From IMG/VR virus record IMGVR_UViG_3300008267_000373, positions 1-50,306 of that record: DNA of 50,306 nt. One strand, written 5' to 3'. This DNA is from a virus. Shown in pieces: positions 15,779-24,749 of this stretch. Numbering within the stretch: the stretch's first letter is position 1; each line of letters opens with the position of its first letter. A model generated the notes under the pieces. The model saw nothing but the letters and a program-made list of their open reading frames with translations. It did no database searches and was not told the DNA's origin. Position numbers and translations under genes: made by a program.

Positions 15779-17870
15779 CTAAACCTGATGTTGCGCCATC
15801 TACTGTTATAATAGCATCCAATAGATTGGTAGCAGTGATATTACCTTTTAAGCTGTTAACACTCAGAACGACCCTATCAGAATCAACACTGAAGGTTGTT
15901 CCGCTTAGTTCTATACCGTATCCTGCTTTATAGATTTGTGCAGAAGATATCTGAGAGAACGTAATATTTGTAGTACCAAATACAATAGTTCCTTCGGTGT
16001 TCATCACATATAATTCACCGGCACCAGTAACACCTTCTCTTACATAGAAAGCATCACCTTTACCTAAAGCGTTGGGGCTGCTAGGACCAGCTGAATCGGT
16101 ATCACTGGATCTTGTAAGAACCCAATTTGATGTAGGTGAACCTTTATGAGTAACTACGTATACCCCGTTTTGAGTTTGGGTAGTCTGTTCATATACAAGT
16201 ACTCTATCATCACTATCAACTGATACACCGTCAACAACTAATGCTTCTTGTGTTCCTGCGTTAGTAAGAGTTGCACCTACCCCAGAAACCCCATTATCAT
16301 AGGTAGCATTTAGGTTAATTGGAGATTCAACCCTTACAGGATCGTGATAATGCAAAGCTGCTGATACTAGCGTATCAACGTAAGATTTATTTGCTGCGTC
16401 AGTGCCAACTGTAGGAGTTGCAAGAGAAGTAATCTTAGATGAACTAGCAGATAGACCGTTGAAGGTTGGGGTATCACCTGTTCCTACCGCCTGACCGATA
16501 CTAATAATACCAGTGGTAGAACTATAGGTTACACCGGTTCCAGCGCTTATCGCATGTTTAGCATCACTGTCAGCTCTAGCAGAGGTATAATACTTATTTG
16601 TACCTTCACTTAAATTGGTAGTAGTATATGGGGTCAGTGTAACTTTAGTATAATAAGAACCACCATCTGCTGTACTAATTATAAGATTACCAGTTGAAGA
16701 ATCCCAGGCTGTGCTGGAAACCCCCGCTACGGATACTGTACCAATAGAATCAACTTGACCTTGAGAATTTATAGTTAATATTGGTACAAGTGATGCAGAG
16801 CCATATGTTCCAGCTGCAACACCGGTATTTGCAAGCATAGAAGACGTAACAGTGCCAGAATCACCAGCAAGGATTACAGCATTGCCACCATATGTTAGAC
16901 GACCTGTACCGGAACGACCGAGAGCAGTAATATTGCTATTACCAAATACGATATATCCTTGTGTAGCGTCTTGTACACCGCTGACTCTAAAAGTATTGGA
17001 TTGGTTAAGATCACCAATCCAAGCGTCATCCCCGATTTTGAAGTTCTGACTCGTACCATTACTAGTCGAAATTACCTGGCTCCCAGTAATAACTCCTGCA
17101 GTAAAGTTGCCGCTAGAATCACGAGCTACAATAGCACCGGCAGTGTTTGCACTGGTAGCATTTGATGTTACTGTGAATGTTGAACCGGTGTATTGGTTAG
17201 CTGTGAAAGAGGCACTACCTGATAGACCTGTACCGGATACAGCTAATGTTAAGGTTCCATCACCAGGAGCAGCAGCGCCTAATAGGTTTGTGCCCAGATT
17301 GCTGTCAGCCGTAGTAAGATCGATATATGCGCCGCGGTTTGGTGAACCCTGTTCAAAAAATCTTAATCTATTTTGATAAACATCAATTATAACCCCGGTT
17401 CCAGCTAAAGTTGTATTGGTAACAGGCTTTGCTAATTTTATTTCACCACCTTCATCTCCAGAGGACATGGTAGAAATTAAGTTAGTTCCACTAATATCAC
17501 CAGTCGCAGTAACATTACCACCTGTAATATTACCAGACATAGTAATGTTACCACTACTACCGCTATCGGTAATATTGTGACCATTGAGATTTAAGTTATT
17601 CCCAAGAGCAGGATTAGAATCTTCTAGAAGATTAATAGGACGATTGGCTATTAGATAAGTGCTGTTAATAATGCTCTTAAGATAATCAGAATCTATTAAA
17701 TAAAGAATCTGACCAGAGTCTAAAAAGGACCTAATACTAGTATCATTATGTTTGTAATATAATTTACCGTCTGCATAGTTTATAGCTAATTCCCCGTAGT
17801 CAATATCACTGACTAAAGGAATCTTACCACTTACAGAAGACTTTTTTAACTTAATAGAAGTATTTGACAT
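15693..17870 (-). CDS. Fibre/whisker-like virion protein (725 aa)
   Basis: Begins MSNTSIKLKKSSVSGKIPLV with GELAINYADGKLYYKHND, the N-terminal attachment module of exo-T4 fibres. A long beta-rich, Ser/Thr/Gly part follows, then LATPTVGTDAANKSYVDTLV, a coiled-coil-like module, and ALHYHDPVRVESPINLNATY with NGVYVVT and WVLTRSSDTD, a known phage-fibre domain. It ends at GLDADLLDGQHGSYY, which in relatives precedes the fibre tip. It stands next to gp13, where T4 carries wac (fibritin) and gene 12. The C-terminus (RINVYNSSGTLSACY) runs into gp13 by 86 bases and may be cut short. Receptor binding or whisker function is inferred. Confidence 0.75.
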   Translation of the reverse strand: MSNTSIKLKKSSVSGKIPLVSDIDYGELAINYADGKLYYKHNDTSIRSFLDSGQILYLIDSDYLKSIINSTYLIANRPINLLEDSNPALGNNLNLNGHNITDSGSSGNITMSGNITGGNVTATGDISGTNLISTMSSGDEGGEIKLAKPVTNTTLAGTGVIIDVYQNRLRFFEQGSPNRGAYIDLTTADSNLGTNLLGAAAPGDGTLTLAVSGTGLSGSASFTANQYTGSTFTVTSNATSANTAGAIVARDSSGNFTAGVITGSQVISTSNGTSQNFKIGDDAWIGDLNQSNTFRVSGVQDATQGYIVFGNSNITALGRSGTGRLTYGGNAVILAGDSGTVTSSMLANTGVAAGTYGSASLVPILTINSQGQVDSIGTVSVAGVSSTAWDSSTGNLIISTADGGSYYTKVTLTPYTTTNLSEGTNKYYTSARADSDAKHAISAGTGVTYSSTTGIISIGQAVGTGDTPTFNGLSASSSKITSLATPTVGTDAANKSYVDTLVSAALHYHDPVRVESPINLNATYDNGVSGVGATLTNAGTQEALVVDGVSVDSDDRVLVYEQTTQTQNGVYVVTHKGSPTSNWVLTRSSDTDSAGPSSPNALGKGDAFYVREGVTGAGELYVMNTEGTIVFGTTNITFSQISSAQIYKAGYGIELSGTTFSVDSDRVVLSVNSLKGNITATNLLDAIITVDGATSGLDADLLDGQHGSYYRINVYNSSGTLSACY

Positions 17871-17923
17871 ATTAGATCCTTAAAAAAGGTAGAAAACAGT
17901 TGATAAAAATCAACTAGTGGATT

Positions 17924-19510
17924 TTAGTAGATTCCACCATCTATATTAGAGATCGTAACAAAACCTGAGGTGACTGTAAACTGATCTGAGTCAAAGCTTG
18001 CCACACCAAGGTTGGTGTAGGTTGCGATTTCTGCTGCAATAGTAAGAGTATTAGAATTATCAACATATGATAAATCAATACCTTCACCAGCTACAAAGAA
18101 GTCATTGTACAAGTGATCCTGTAGAACTTCACGTAGTGAAACCCCATTGAAGAACATTGCACTATCAAGAGAAGCAAATCCAATATCAATAGGCTTATTG
18201 AAGTCCCAACGATCAGATGCACCATCATAAAGGATAGTAGCTTTAGTTCCAGAGTAACCATCACCACCGATAGTAAGACCAGCACCATCAGCAGCTGTGG
18301 AGTTTGCTGCATCATCTGCTAGAACTAGATTCTTATCGTTAACTGAAACTGTAGTAGAGTTAATAGTAGTGGTTATACCTTGGACGGTAAGGTTACCACG
18401 GACAACCAATTCACCTGCGTATCCACCAGCAGAGTCACCAACTGGATTTGGATCGATGTAGATAGAACCGGTTGCTCTTGAACTAATTACGTTAGAGGTG
18501 ATACGAATATCGCCAACTTCAATTGAGTTTAGACCGGCAAGGTTAGAATCGGTTTCACCAAGATCCAAACGTGTAGTACCAAGATAGATTGGATTAGCTG
18601 CAACGTTACCAGAAGTAACTGTGAAGTCTGTAGCATCAAAGCTTGCAATACCTTTATTAGCAGATGATGCATCTTCGCCTTCAATAGTAATAGTCTGACC
18701 AGATCCACTAGTGTTAATACCTTCACCAGCAGATATAGTTAAAGTCTGGTTTAAAAGACTTACTGTTGCGGTGCCACTCTCGGTATTTAGATTTAGCGTA
18801 GTAGCAATAGGAACGGTACCAGCAGAATCGATGTGACCATTAGTGTTTACAGTAAACACAGGGATTGCCGACTGAGAACCATAAGTTCCTGCTACAACAC
18901 TTGATGCTCTATGGGTAAAAGCTACCTTATTATTTGTAATAGTAGTAAGGATGTCAGAGTCACCCTGGAAAGTAAGAGTGCCGCCGCCATAGATGGAATC
19001 TAGACTTCCTGCATCACCCGCGATCTTAAAGACCATGGCGTTGCCAGCAAACTGATCATCAACATATTTCTTAGTAGCTGCGTCCTGCGCAGATGCAGGA
19101 TCAACTACGTTCGTTATTTTAGAAGTACTAACGTCTACTACACCAGAACCATTTGGATCAAGTACAATGTTACCATTAGCATTTGTTGAACTAATAGTAT
19201 TGCCATTTAGATCGAGGTTGTCGACCTTTAGGTTATCGATCTTCTTATCAGCGTCTACAAGGACAGCACTGTTTGCAGTAAGCGTACCTTTGATATTTGA
19301 TGCGCCGCCGAGTAGGTCGGTATAATACTTACCACCGATGATAAGGTGATTTGCAGCATCACCACCAGTTTCTACACCGAGACCAATGTAAAGTCTGTCA
19401 CCGCCATTACTTCCATTATAAGGTAAACCTGAATACGCTAATTCACCAGCTGCAAGAGTTGTTGGATTACCAGATACCTCGGATCTTTTTATTCTAATTG
19501 TTGATGCCAT
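17924..19510 (-). CDS. Fibre-like virion protein (528 aa)
   Basis: Starts MASTIRIKRSEVSGNPTTLA, followed by GELAYSGLPYNGSNGGDRLYIGLG, the same N-terminal module as the 725-residue neighbour and typical of exo-T4 phages. The rest is built of repeated beta units (NKGIASFDATDFTVTSGNV near residue 285 and NLGVASFDSDQFTVTSGFV near the end) with KKYVDDQF, a short coiled coil. These traits fit a trimeric adhesin or fibre shaft. It overlaps the upstream small gene by one base. The exact fibre is not assigned. Confidence 0.75.
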   Translation of the reverse strand: MASTIRIKRSEVSGNPTTLAAGELAYSGLPYNGSNGGDRLYIGLGVETGGDAANHLIIGGKYYTDLLGGASNIKGTLTANSAVLVDADKKIDNLKVDNLDLNGNTISSTNANGNIVLDPNGSGVVDVSTSKITNVVDPASAQDAATKKYVDDQFAGNAMVFKIAGDAGSLDSIYGGGTLTFQGDSDILTTITNNKVAFTHRASSVVAGTYGSQSAIPVFTVNTNGHIDSAGTVPIATTLNLNTESGTATVSLLNQTLTISAGEGINTSGSGQTITIEGEDASSANKGIASFDATDFTVTSGNVAANPIYLGTTRLDLGETDSNLAGLNSIEVGDIRITSNVISSRATGSIYIDPNPVGDSAGGYAGELVVRGNLTVQGITTTINSTTVSVNDKNLVLADDAANSTAADGAGLTIGGDGYSGTKATILYDGASDRWDFNKPIDIGFASLDSAMFFNGVSLREVLQDHLYNDFFVAGEGIDLSYVDNSNTLTIAAEIATYTNLGVASFDSDQFTVTSGFVTISNIDGGIY

Positions 19511-19743
19511 CAGTATTGGCCTCCGCTAATATTTTGTGATTCTAAATTTAAAGTTGAAGTCCAATTCTGTGTAGAAGAATTGTAAACCATTACGCTACCA
19601 TTTCTCAAATCACTAAAATTAATATTATTTAAATCATCCATACCGATAGCAGATCGGGTCACTCTACGAATAGGAGTACCAACTACTATTCGCCTAACTT
19701 GAGCAACGTTACTTGTAGTAACTTGAATTGTTCTATTAACCAT
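19510..19743 (-). CDS. Small fibre-cluster protein (77 aa)
   Basis: MVNRTIQVTTSNVAQVRRIV begins the protein; SDLRNGSVMVYNSSTQNW in the second half is a motif met in exo-T4 fibre proteins, where it forms short beta repeats. It is squeezed between two virion genes with a TGATG overlap downstream and two bases upstream, so it is part of the same late unit. Probably an adaptor or accessory of the fibres; that role is inferred from context only. Confidence 0.6.
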   Translation of the reverse strand: MVNRTIQVTTSNVAQVRRIVVGTPIRRVTRSAIGMDDLNNINFSDLRNGSVMVYNSSTQNWTSTLNLESQNISGGQY

Positions 19744-19745
19744 TT

Positions 19746-20102
19746 TTACCTCGTAACAGATGGAGTGACTTGAATTCTACCTTCAAGCACTCTTTCAATA
19801 ATAGTATCACCAGCACTATCATAGGTGAATATTTCTACATCATATACGTATCGACCAGCTTTTAAAGCGTCGGTCTCAGCATTGGTTAAAGAAAGCGTGA
19901 TAATCCCATCTGTATCAGGATTAGCCACAATAGCGTTAAAACTTAACGTATCGGCACTATCACTGTTATAGGATTTCTTCATTTTGGCGTTGACATCAAA
20001 TCCAGCTAAATCTTTAGGGAGATTCGTGATAGGATCGACCAAATGAATCTCCATTGCGAAGTCAGCGCCTTGGTCGATAGTAAATTCTTCGTACTGGGCC
20101 AT
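19746..20102 (-). CDS. Ig-like virion protein (118 aa)
   Basis: TIDQGADFAMEIHLVDPITN, then GFDVNAKMKKSYNSD, GIITLSLTNAETDALKAGRYVYDVEIF and ending GRIQVTPSVTR form a beta-sandwich pattern found in small virion proteins of many phages, related to the N-terminal baseplate-attached domain of receptor-binding proteins. It is the first gene after two late promoter motifs. A structural or adaptor role in the fibre assembly is likely. Confidence 0.65.
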   Translation of the reverse strand: MAQYEEFTIDQGADFAMEIHLVDPITNLPKDLAGFDVNAKMKKSYNSDSADTLSFNAIVANPDTDGIITLSLTNAETDALKAGRYVYDVEIFTYDSAGDTIIERVLEGRIQVTPSVTR

Positions 20103-20160
20103 AGAATACCTTTCGATTCTTTTGTCGGACAGTGTTAGTGTCCCTGCTCCATATATGTTA

Positions 20161-20208
20161 TATTTATACGAAATATACTTTTAACTAAAATAACTTTCCA
20201 TATTTATA
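20161..20208 (-). promoter_or_regulatory. Two tandem late promoter motifs
   Basis: Perfect TATAAATA occurs twice on the minus strand, at 20161-20168 in the gap and at 20201-20208 inside the 3' end of the glycosyltransferase gene. Both point at the fibre genes 20102 to 15693. A short inverted repeat (GGACA...TGTCC, 20127-20143) lies in the leader. Confidence 0.75.
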
Positions 20209-20933
20209 TAGAATACTTCTTCATGACAACCGTTAAAGACACAGATCGATCTATTTGGATTATGAAATACTGTTTCTTCATACGAACCCCATTCTCTTAC
20301 CACTATAATATCATAATGGTTAAAATCAGGATCATTAAAGTAATCATTTGTTCTTCTATGATAATAAAATTCATTGGGTAACTTATGAAAAAAACTTTGA
20401 TTAAATTCATAAGTAAAAAATCTATCAATACCATGATAAATTTTAGTATACAATTTTTGATACTTTATAAAGTTTTCATATAAATGGGTATTTTCATTGT
20501 TATACCATACCATAATAGAAGAATTATAAACTGGAAGAGTTTTTTGATCGAAATGATATTCGGTAAAATCCATATTCAGTTCAAAATTTTCTAAAAGGGT
20601 TAACTTATTCGGAATAACTATATTAAAGATATCATCAATGTTATTCTGTATTACAATATCTAAATCCAAATAAAGATTAATACCATTCTGTCTATTATTC
20701 CTTTTAAATAGGGTAAGCTTCCACCACCAAGCTTTTAAATCTAGGCTTTCATCTAAAGGAATGACCTTTATTCCGTCTACAAGATCTATCGGATTTTCTG
20801 TATAGCAATAAAAAGTAAATGGCAAAGAGAGGTTTTTCTTTGCCATTCTATAAAGTCTATTCACATGTTCTGGGGTAAATTTATTTCCCCATTTTACACA
20901 GACTACGTTGTATTCCAAAGGTTTTTTATCCAT
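20181..20933 (-). CDS. Glycosyltransferase-like protein, GT-A fold
   Basis: 250 residues. YNVVCVKWGNKFTPEHVNRLYRMAKKN at the N-terminus, PFTFYCYTENP, AWWWKLTLFK and NLYLDLDIVIQNN with a D-x-D metal motif follow the plan of GT8/GT32-related phage and bacterial enzymes. The D-x-D would bind the divalent ion and nucleotide sugar. Donor and acceptor are unknown. It may glycosylate the phage fibres encoded on both sides or alter host surface sugars. It overlaps the next gene upstream by 31 bases and is clearly more AT-rich than the virion genes. Confidence 0.72.
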   Translation of the reverse strand: MDKKPLEYNVVCVKWGNKFTPEHVNRLYRMAKKNLSLPFTFYCYTENPIDLVDGIKVIPLDESLDLKAWWWKLTLFKRNNRQNGINLYLDLDIVIQNNIDDIFNIVIPNKLTLLENFELNMDFTEYHFDQKTLPVYNSSIMVWYNNENTHLYENFIKYQKLYTKIYHGIDRFFTYEFNQSFFHKLPNEFYYHRRTNDYFNDPDFNHYDIIVVREWGSYEETVFHNPNRSICVFNGCHEEVFYINMESYFS

Positions 20934-21568
20934 TGCTGTTTAGTCTCAATCAGGTTATCATCGTATATAAAATGAACTAGTTTCACCTTACTATTAAATC
21001 TATCATCTATCATTAATGGTAACTTATAATGGTCGTAATATTTATTATGGATGGTATAATCATATCGGTCAGACTCTTCCGTATATATCCCTAGCCATTC
21101 TCCTGGCAATTGAATCCTATTAGGAAAAGAATCTTCTATGAAATTCTGCTCGCCTTTACCAGGCGATCCAACTAAATTCCCATAATAATTCATCCAAAGG
21201 TTTGGGTCTGAATAGAACTTATCTACTACTGAAAATATATTCGGGCCGGGGTTTATTTTATAGAAACCACCGTTAATAGTGCAGCCACTGTTTCTCCACC
21301 ATCTAGGAAATGCTGCAAAGTTATTATTTGGTATATGGTAATCAAATAACTCATCTAAGTTACCGGTAATAACGAAATCGATATCCATTACTATTCTTGG
21401 GTTATCAGTCTCGAAGAATGAAATCTTATCCCAATGTCCATTCGGACAATCTGTCTTTACCAATAAGTTAAAATCGCTAGAATAATTTCTAGCGATTCCA
21501 TTTTCTAAATTCGTAATATATTGGGATGAGTATTTGTTACCGAAATGGGTAACACAGATGTCAAGCAT
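20903..21568 (-). CDS. Glycosyltransferase-like protein, GT-A type, second copy
   Basis: 221 residues. MLDICVTHFGNKYSSQYITNLE resembles the start of the neighbouring 250-residue protein, and PRIVMDIDFVITGNLDELFD places a D-x-D in the same position. INGGFYKINPGPN and GEQNFIEDSF are further pieces typical of GT-A enzymes handling small surface glycans. The mid-region is shorter than in the neighbour. Probably a paralogue that diverged in acceptor choice. It overlaps both neighbours by a few bases. Confidence 0.65.
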   Translation of the reverse strand: MLDICVTHFGNKYSSQYITNLENGIARNYSSDFNLLVKTDCPNGHWDKISFFETDNPRIVMDIDFVITGNLDELFDYHIPNNNFAAFPRWWRNSGCTINGGFYKINPGPNIFSVVDKFYSDPNLWMNYYGNLVGSPGKGEQNFIEDSFPNRIQLPGEWLGIYTEESDRYDYTIHNKYYDHYKLPLMIDDRFNSKVKLVHFIYDDNLIETKQQWIKNLWNTT

Positions 21569-22247
21569 CTCTTCCTAGTTCTTCAATAGCATCTTCCCAG
21601 AATTCTTTATGGGTTAGATCGAAGGTATAGGAAATGGTCATTCTCCAGCAGTCTGTGGAAGCCATATGATATACAAGATCATCTGGGTGGTCGTTGTAGC
21701 TTCCAAAGTAAAATGCTTTGGCTTGCCATCCAGGAACATCTTTTACTAAGACTTCCTCTTTTGTATGAGGATCAATGTGCTTCCAGTATCCATCACCAGT
21801 TTCTGACCAAGTTATGATAATGTTATACGAAGAAGCATTCGCATTATTGTGCCATGCGATATATCCGCCTGGAGGATAAATAGCGCAAAGAGCATTATTC
21901 TTTGTAGCCAATAAAGTCTGAAGTTTTTCATTCAGTGAAACAAACTTTCTATTATACTCTAGAATGTCTTCATTTATATTTCGTCTATTTTCTTTGGCAT
22001 CTTTTAAAATATCTCGAAGATTATATCCTAAAAGGGCTTCTGGATACCCATTATGAGCTATCCCCATGTTCATAATTTTATTCTTATAGTCGTTAGAAAT
22101 ATAGTGTTCTCTGTCATGAGGGAACTTAGGAAGAATCAGAGTTTCTTTCATTTTCTCTATGTCAGGGTACCAAAGGTCTTTAAATTCGTTTAATACTGAT
22201 AATACTTTTTTATCTTTAATCATTACAGATTTCATAATCTCGTTCAT
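21561..22247 (-). CDS. Jelly-roll protein, possible 2OG-oxygenase relative
   Basis: I start this at ATG 22247, one base after the upstream stop (TAATATG); the longer reading to 22388 lies inside the upstream gene. The product has 228 residues. YPPGGYIAWHNNANASSYNI gives an H-x-N in the place of the oxygenase H-x-D, and DDLVYHMASTDCWRMTISYTF supplies a second His and an Arg. WSETGDGYWKHIDP lies between them. This looks like a double-stranded beta-helix fold with degenerate metal ligands. It occurs within the glycosyltransferase set, so it may modify the same target. Activity is uncertain. Confidence 0.55.
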   Translation of the reverse strand: MNEIMKSVMIKDKKVLSVLNEFKDLWYPDIEKMKETLILPKFPHDREHYISNDYKNKIMNMGIAHNGYPEALLGYNLRDILKDAKENRRNINEDILEYNRKFVSLNEKLQTLLATKNNALCAIYPPGGYIAWHNNANASSYNIIITWSETGDGYWKHIDPHTKEEVLVKDVPGWQAKAFYFGSYNDHPDDLVYHMASTDCWRMTISYTFDLTHKEFWEDAIEELGRDA

Positions 22248-22248
22248 A

Positions 22249-23016
22249 TTAATATCCTTTATCAATTTTATCAGACCAGTGGAAGATAATAGAGGGTTTA
22301 TTTTCTGGGTTAATCTTTTCACTAACAGTTTTCGATTTGCCATATACAGAATACCAATTCCACCTATACTCATCGTCGAAAGAACCAATCTTTAAATCTT
22401 TATATTTCGGGTTCTTATCAATCAGCCACCATAAAGTAAACTGATCCCATTTACTTAGGTCTGCAGGATGCAGATCGTAATCAGGCTTATCGTCTTTATA
22501 ATCAGGCCACCATACTTTTGCCTTTGCTGCTCGATAATAGTAATCCCAATCTACCATAAAATCTTTTACGATAGGATTGGCAAAGTTATAAATGAATACC
22601 CCACCGGTGTATTTCATTTTTCCACCTGGCCAAGATCTAATGTTAAAAAACCTATTTGCCTCATCGGGCAGTTTAACCATCACTAGATCATTGTCACCAA
22701 CATAATCAAATGCGGTTTGAATATCCTCATGATTAATATATGCATCAGCATCTATATACATTGTGATATCGAAGGGACTTCTTGACAGTGCCCAAAGTTT
22801 TTCCCTCGAGTCATCACCACAGTGTATTACGTAATCTGCTATTTTTTCTCTTCCGTCACAGAATCTTTCTTCTGTGACGAGACAAGTCTTGGCTTCAGGG
22901 TAATAGTCTTTTAAAGATTCTATTAGATTTAAAGCGTATCTATAGAAAACAACAGTTTTTGACGCTACTATTAAGAATCCTTTACTCGGATTCTTTTGGC
23001 TCTTCCTGCTTTTCAT
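22249..23016 (-). CDS. Glycosyltransferase-like protein, GT-A type, third copy
   Basis: 255 residues. KGFLIVASKTVVFYRYALNL opens the Rossmann-like half, FDITMYIDADAYINHEDI carries the D-x-D metal motif, and GKMKYTGGVFIYNFANP with DQFTLWWLID are the usual acceptor-side features. The first 12 residues are basic and overlap the end of the upstream coiled-coil gene by 35 bases, so the true start could be later. Third member of a glycan gene set placed inside the fibre operon. Confidence 0.68.
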   Translation of the reverse strand: MKSRKSQKNPSKGFLIVASKTVVFYRYALNLIESLKDYYPEAKTCLVTEERFCDGREKIADYVIHCGDDSREKLWALSRSPFDITMYIDADAYINHEDIQTAFDYVGDNDLVMVKLPDEANRFFNIRSWPGGKMKYTGGVFIYNFANPIVKDFMVDWDYYYRAAKAKVWWPDYKDDKPDYDLHPADLSKWDQFTLWWLIDKNPKYKDLKIGSFDDEYRWNWYSVYGKSKTVSEKINPENKPSIIFHWSDKIDKGY

Positions 23017-23455
23017 TATTCAATTCTTCCATTACGATCATCATAGAATAGATATACACTTCAACTTTATTTGCGGCTTTTCTTAATTTCGCTTTTAATT
23101 CTCTATTCTTAGAATTTTTAATTGCCTCAATTTCAAAAGCTTGAATCTTAGTTTCAAACAATTCTTGAAGAGTAGCTACTTTCTCTCTTTCAATTCTTTC
23201 TTGTTCTACAGCTTCACGCTCTTTTAGTTTTCTTTCATTACGAATATTGGTATTCTCAGTGATTTTTTCTTCACCAATAGTAGCCATAATTTCTTCCCAA
23301 TCAGGATTTGAATTTCCTGTATCAGTAAGTTTATTTACTAGTAGTTGTTGTTTAATTACCTTACCGTCATCTTGAGTAATAGTCAATAGAGTAGTAATTC
23401 TATTTTGGTCTAGACCTTCAAAGAAAGAATCTTCTGCCCATTTTCTTTCAGCCAT
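22982..23455 (-). CDS. Coiled-coil protein of the fibre cluster, unknown
   Basis: 157 residues. MAERKWAEDSFFEGLDQNRI and TTLLTITQDDGKVIKQQLLV form a short globular start. Residues about 65-157 are a highly charged helix (NERKLKEREAVEQERIEREK) with heptad character, ending NEKQEEPKESE. Homologues accompany the octapeptide-repeat protein in exo-T4 phages as I remember it, but no function is known to me. The start follows a clear GGAGATAT ribosome site. It could be a chaperone for fibre folding or a structural rod. Confidence 0.65.
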   Translation of the reverse strand: MAERKWAEDSFFEGLDQNRITTLLTITQDDGKVIKQQLLVNKLTDTGNSNPDWEEIMATIGEEKITENTNIRNERKLKEREAVEQERIEREKVATLQELFETKIQAFEIEAIKNSKNRELKAKLRKAANKVEVYIYSMMIVMEELNNEKQEEPKESE

Positions 23456-23474
23456 TTTATATCTCCGATTTAAA

Positions 23475-24737
23475 TTAAGCCGCTCTTACGTAAAGAGTAT
23501 ATGTTTCAATTGTTGCGTCAGCTGCATCGATAGTTAGACCAGTGTAGAATCCAGTAAAACTATTCGCATAAGATCCAGTGAATGAACCTGTATAAGATCC
23601 GGTAAAGGAACCAGTATAAAAGCCAGTAAAATTTCTAGTGTATGTTCCGGAAAAGTTTCTTGAATAACTTCCAGTAAAAGATCTAGAATAAAATCCTGTG
23701 TAAGTTACAGGAACGAATCTACTAAAGTTTGCTGAAGTGGGATTATTAAAGGATGGGCCCCCATAAAATGCGGTAAAAGTTTGCTGAACAGCTCTTGTAT
23801 ATCCCCCGGCAAATGAACCAGTATAGCTTCCAGTAAAACTATTTGAGTAAGAACCAACAAAGGAACCGGTATAAAATCCAGTAAAATCTCTAGTATAAGA
23901 TCCTGTAAAGTTTCTAGAATAACTTCCAGTAAAGGAGTTCGCGTACGATCCAGCGTAAGCGACATTGGTAGTAGTATCTTTCGTATCAGTCGCAGTACCT
24001 ACTGCTCTCCAAGTTCCTGCAGCTACTGGAGCGCCTTGTGCAGAAGAACGTAATTGGTAAGCGCCGATGAAATCAGCAGAATTCATAATTCTGGTTTTAG
24101 CACGCTGACCGTAGGTCACTTGCATCTCGGTCGTGTTCATTTCTTTTAGACCATCGAATGCAGTGGTATCGTTCAGGATCTTAACAGTCTTTACCTCTGT
24201 GGGTGCAGTCATAGTCTGACGCTGATAGATGTTGTACGTAGCAGCGGTGACACCTGAAGACTGTGTATCAGTAAACACTGAAGATAAATGAATATCCCAA
24301 TCTGCTCCGGGTGATGTAGATGCTAGTTTATATACACCAGGGTAATCATTCGTAAAAATTGTACTCAGTAATCTATCAACAACTTCATTTAATTCAGTGT
24401 TATCAGCTTCTTCCATATTACCAGAACCAGCCCAAAATACTGGTCTGTGGAAATCTACACTTGCCTCTGATGCGGTTCCCGTATTCTGATAAAGTGTAGT
24501 AGTAGTGGAACCAGAAGTAATATTTGTACCATCATGTGTACCAACAGCTTCATTAAAAAACGTATTGGTATAAGAACCGATACTAGTTCCACCTGCAGAT
24601 GTAGTAAGTGCACCTACATCAGAGGACGACATAGCGGCAAGTTGTAGACCTGCAAGATACGCAAGATAATTTTCTTCAGTCGTGGTTATCTCTTTCAGAT
24701 CGCCAGCTGTTCCATTAAGTTTTAATGGTGCTACCAT
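23475..24737 (-). CDS. Octapeptide-repeat virion protein (420 aa)
   Basis: Residues 1-260 form a normal-looking domain (start MVAPLKLNGTAGDLKEITTT) with RTVLGQ-like pieces absent but a Thr/Ser-rich beta pattern. Residues 261-316 are seven consecutive octapeptides and 346-401 seven more, with consensus (F/Y)-(T/S/V/A)-G-(S/F/T)-Y-(T/S/A)-(R/G/N)-(N/S/D). A 29-residue spacer (AVQQTFTAFYGGPSF...) separates them. The C-terminal 19 residues (TIDAADATIETYTLYVRAA) may pack the end. Such aromatic-Gly repeats suit a beta-solenoid or prism. Related repeats occur in cyano-type T4-like virion proteins. Adhesin or shaft is inferred. Confidence 0.75.
   Translation of the reverse strand: MVAPLKLNGTAGDLKEITTTEENYLAYLAGLQLAAMSSSDVGALTTSAGGTSIGSYTNTFFNEAVGTHDGTNITSGSTTTTLYQNTGTASEASVDFHRPVFWAGSGNMEEADNTELNEVVDRLLSTIFTNDYPGVYKLASTSPGADWDIHLSSVFTDTQSSGVTAATYNIYQRQTMTAPTEVKTVKILNDTTAFDGLKEMNTTEMQVTYGQRAKTRIMNSADFIGAYQLRSSAQGAPVAAGTWRAVGTATDTKDTTTNVAYAGSYANSFTGSYSRNFTGSYTRDFTGFYTGSFVGSYSNSFTGSYTGSFAGGYTRAVQQTFTAFYGGPSFNNPTSANFSRFVPVTYTGFYSRSFTGSYSRNFSGTYTRNFTGFYTGSFTGSYTGSFTGSYANSFTGFYTGLTIDAADATIETYTLYVRAA
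23535..23702 (-). repeat. Octapeptide array 2 (7 units of 24 bases)
   Basis: Seven further units, residues 346-401: YTGFYSRS, FTGSYSRN, FSGTYTRN, FTGFYTGS, FTGSYTGS, FTGSYANS, FTGFYTGL. The same count as in array 1 after a 29-residue spacer suggests either a duplicated block or a fold that needs seven rungs. Confidence 0.9.
23790..23957 (-). repeat. Octapeptide array 1 (7 units of 24 bases)
   Basis: Seven in-frame 24-base units inside the virion protein at 23475-24737, residues 261-316. Units read YAGSYANS, FTGSYSRN, FTGSYTRD, FTGFYTGS, FVGSYSNS, FTGSYTGS, FAGGYTRA. The protein period is exact while DNA identity is partial. Confidence 0.9.
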
Positions 24738-24749
24738 ATTAAATAGTCC

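Noticed and set aside
22248-22388. Longer reading of the jelly-roll gene to 22388
   Set aside because: The extra 47 residues lie wholly inside the upstream glycosyltransferase gene, and the ATG at 22247 directly after its stop is the natural coupled start.
23535-23957. Regular 24-base repeats as a CRISPR array
   Set aside because: The units are contiguous, in frame, without spacers, and encode the octapeptides of a virion protein.
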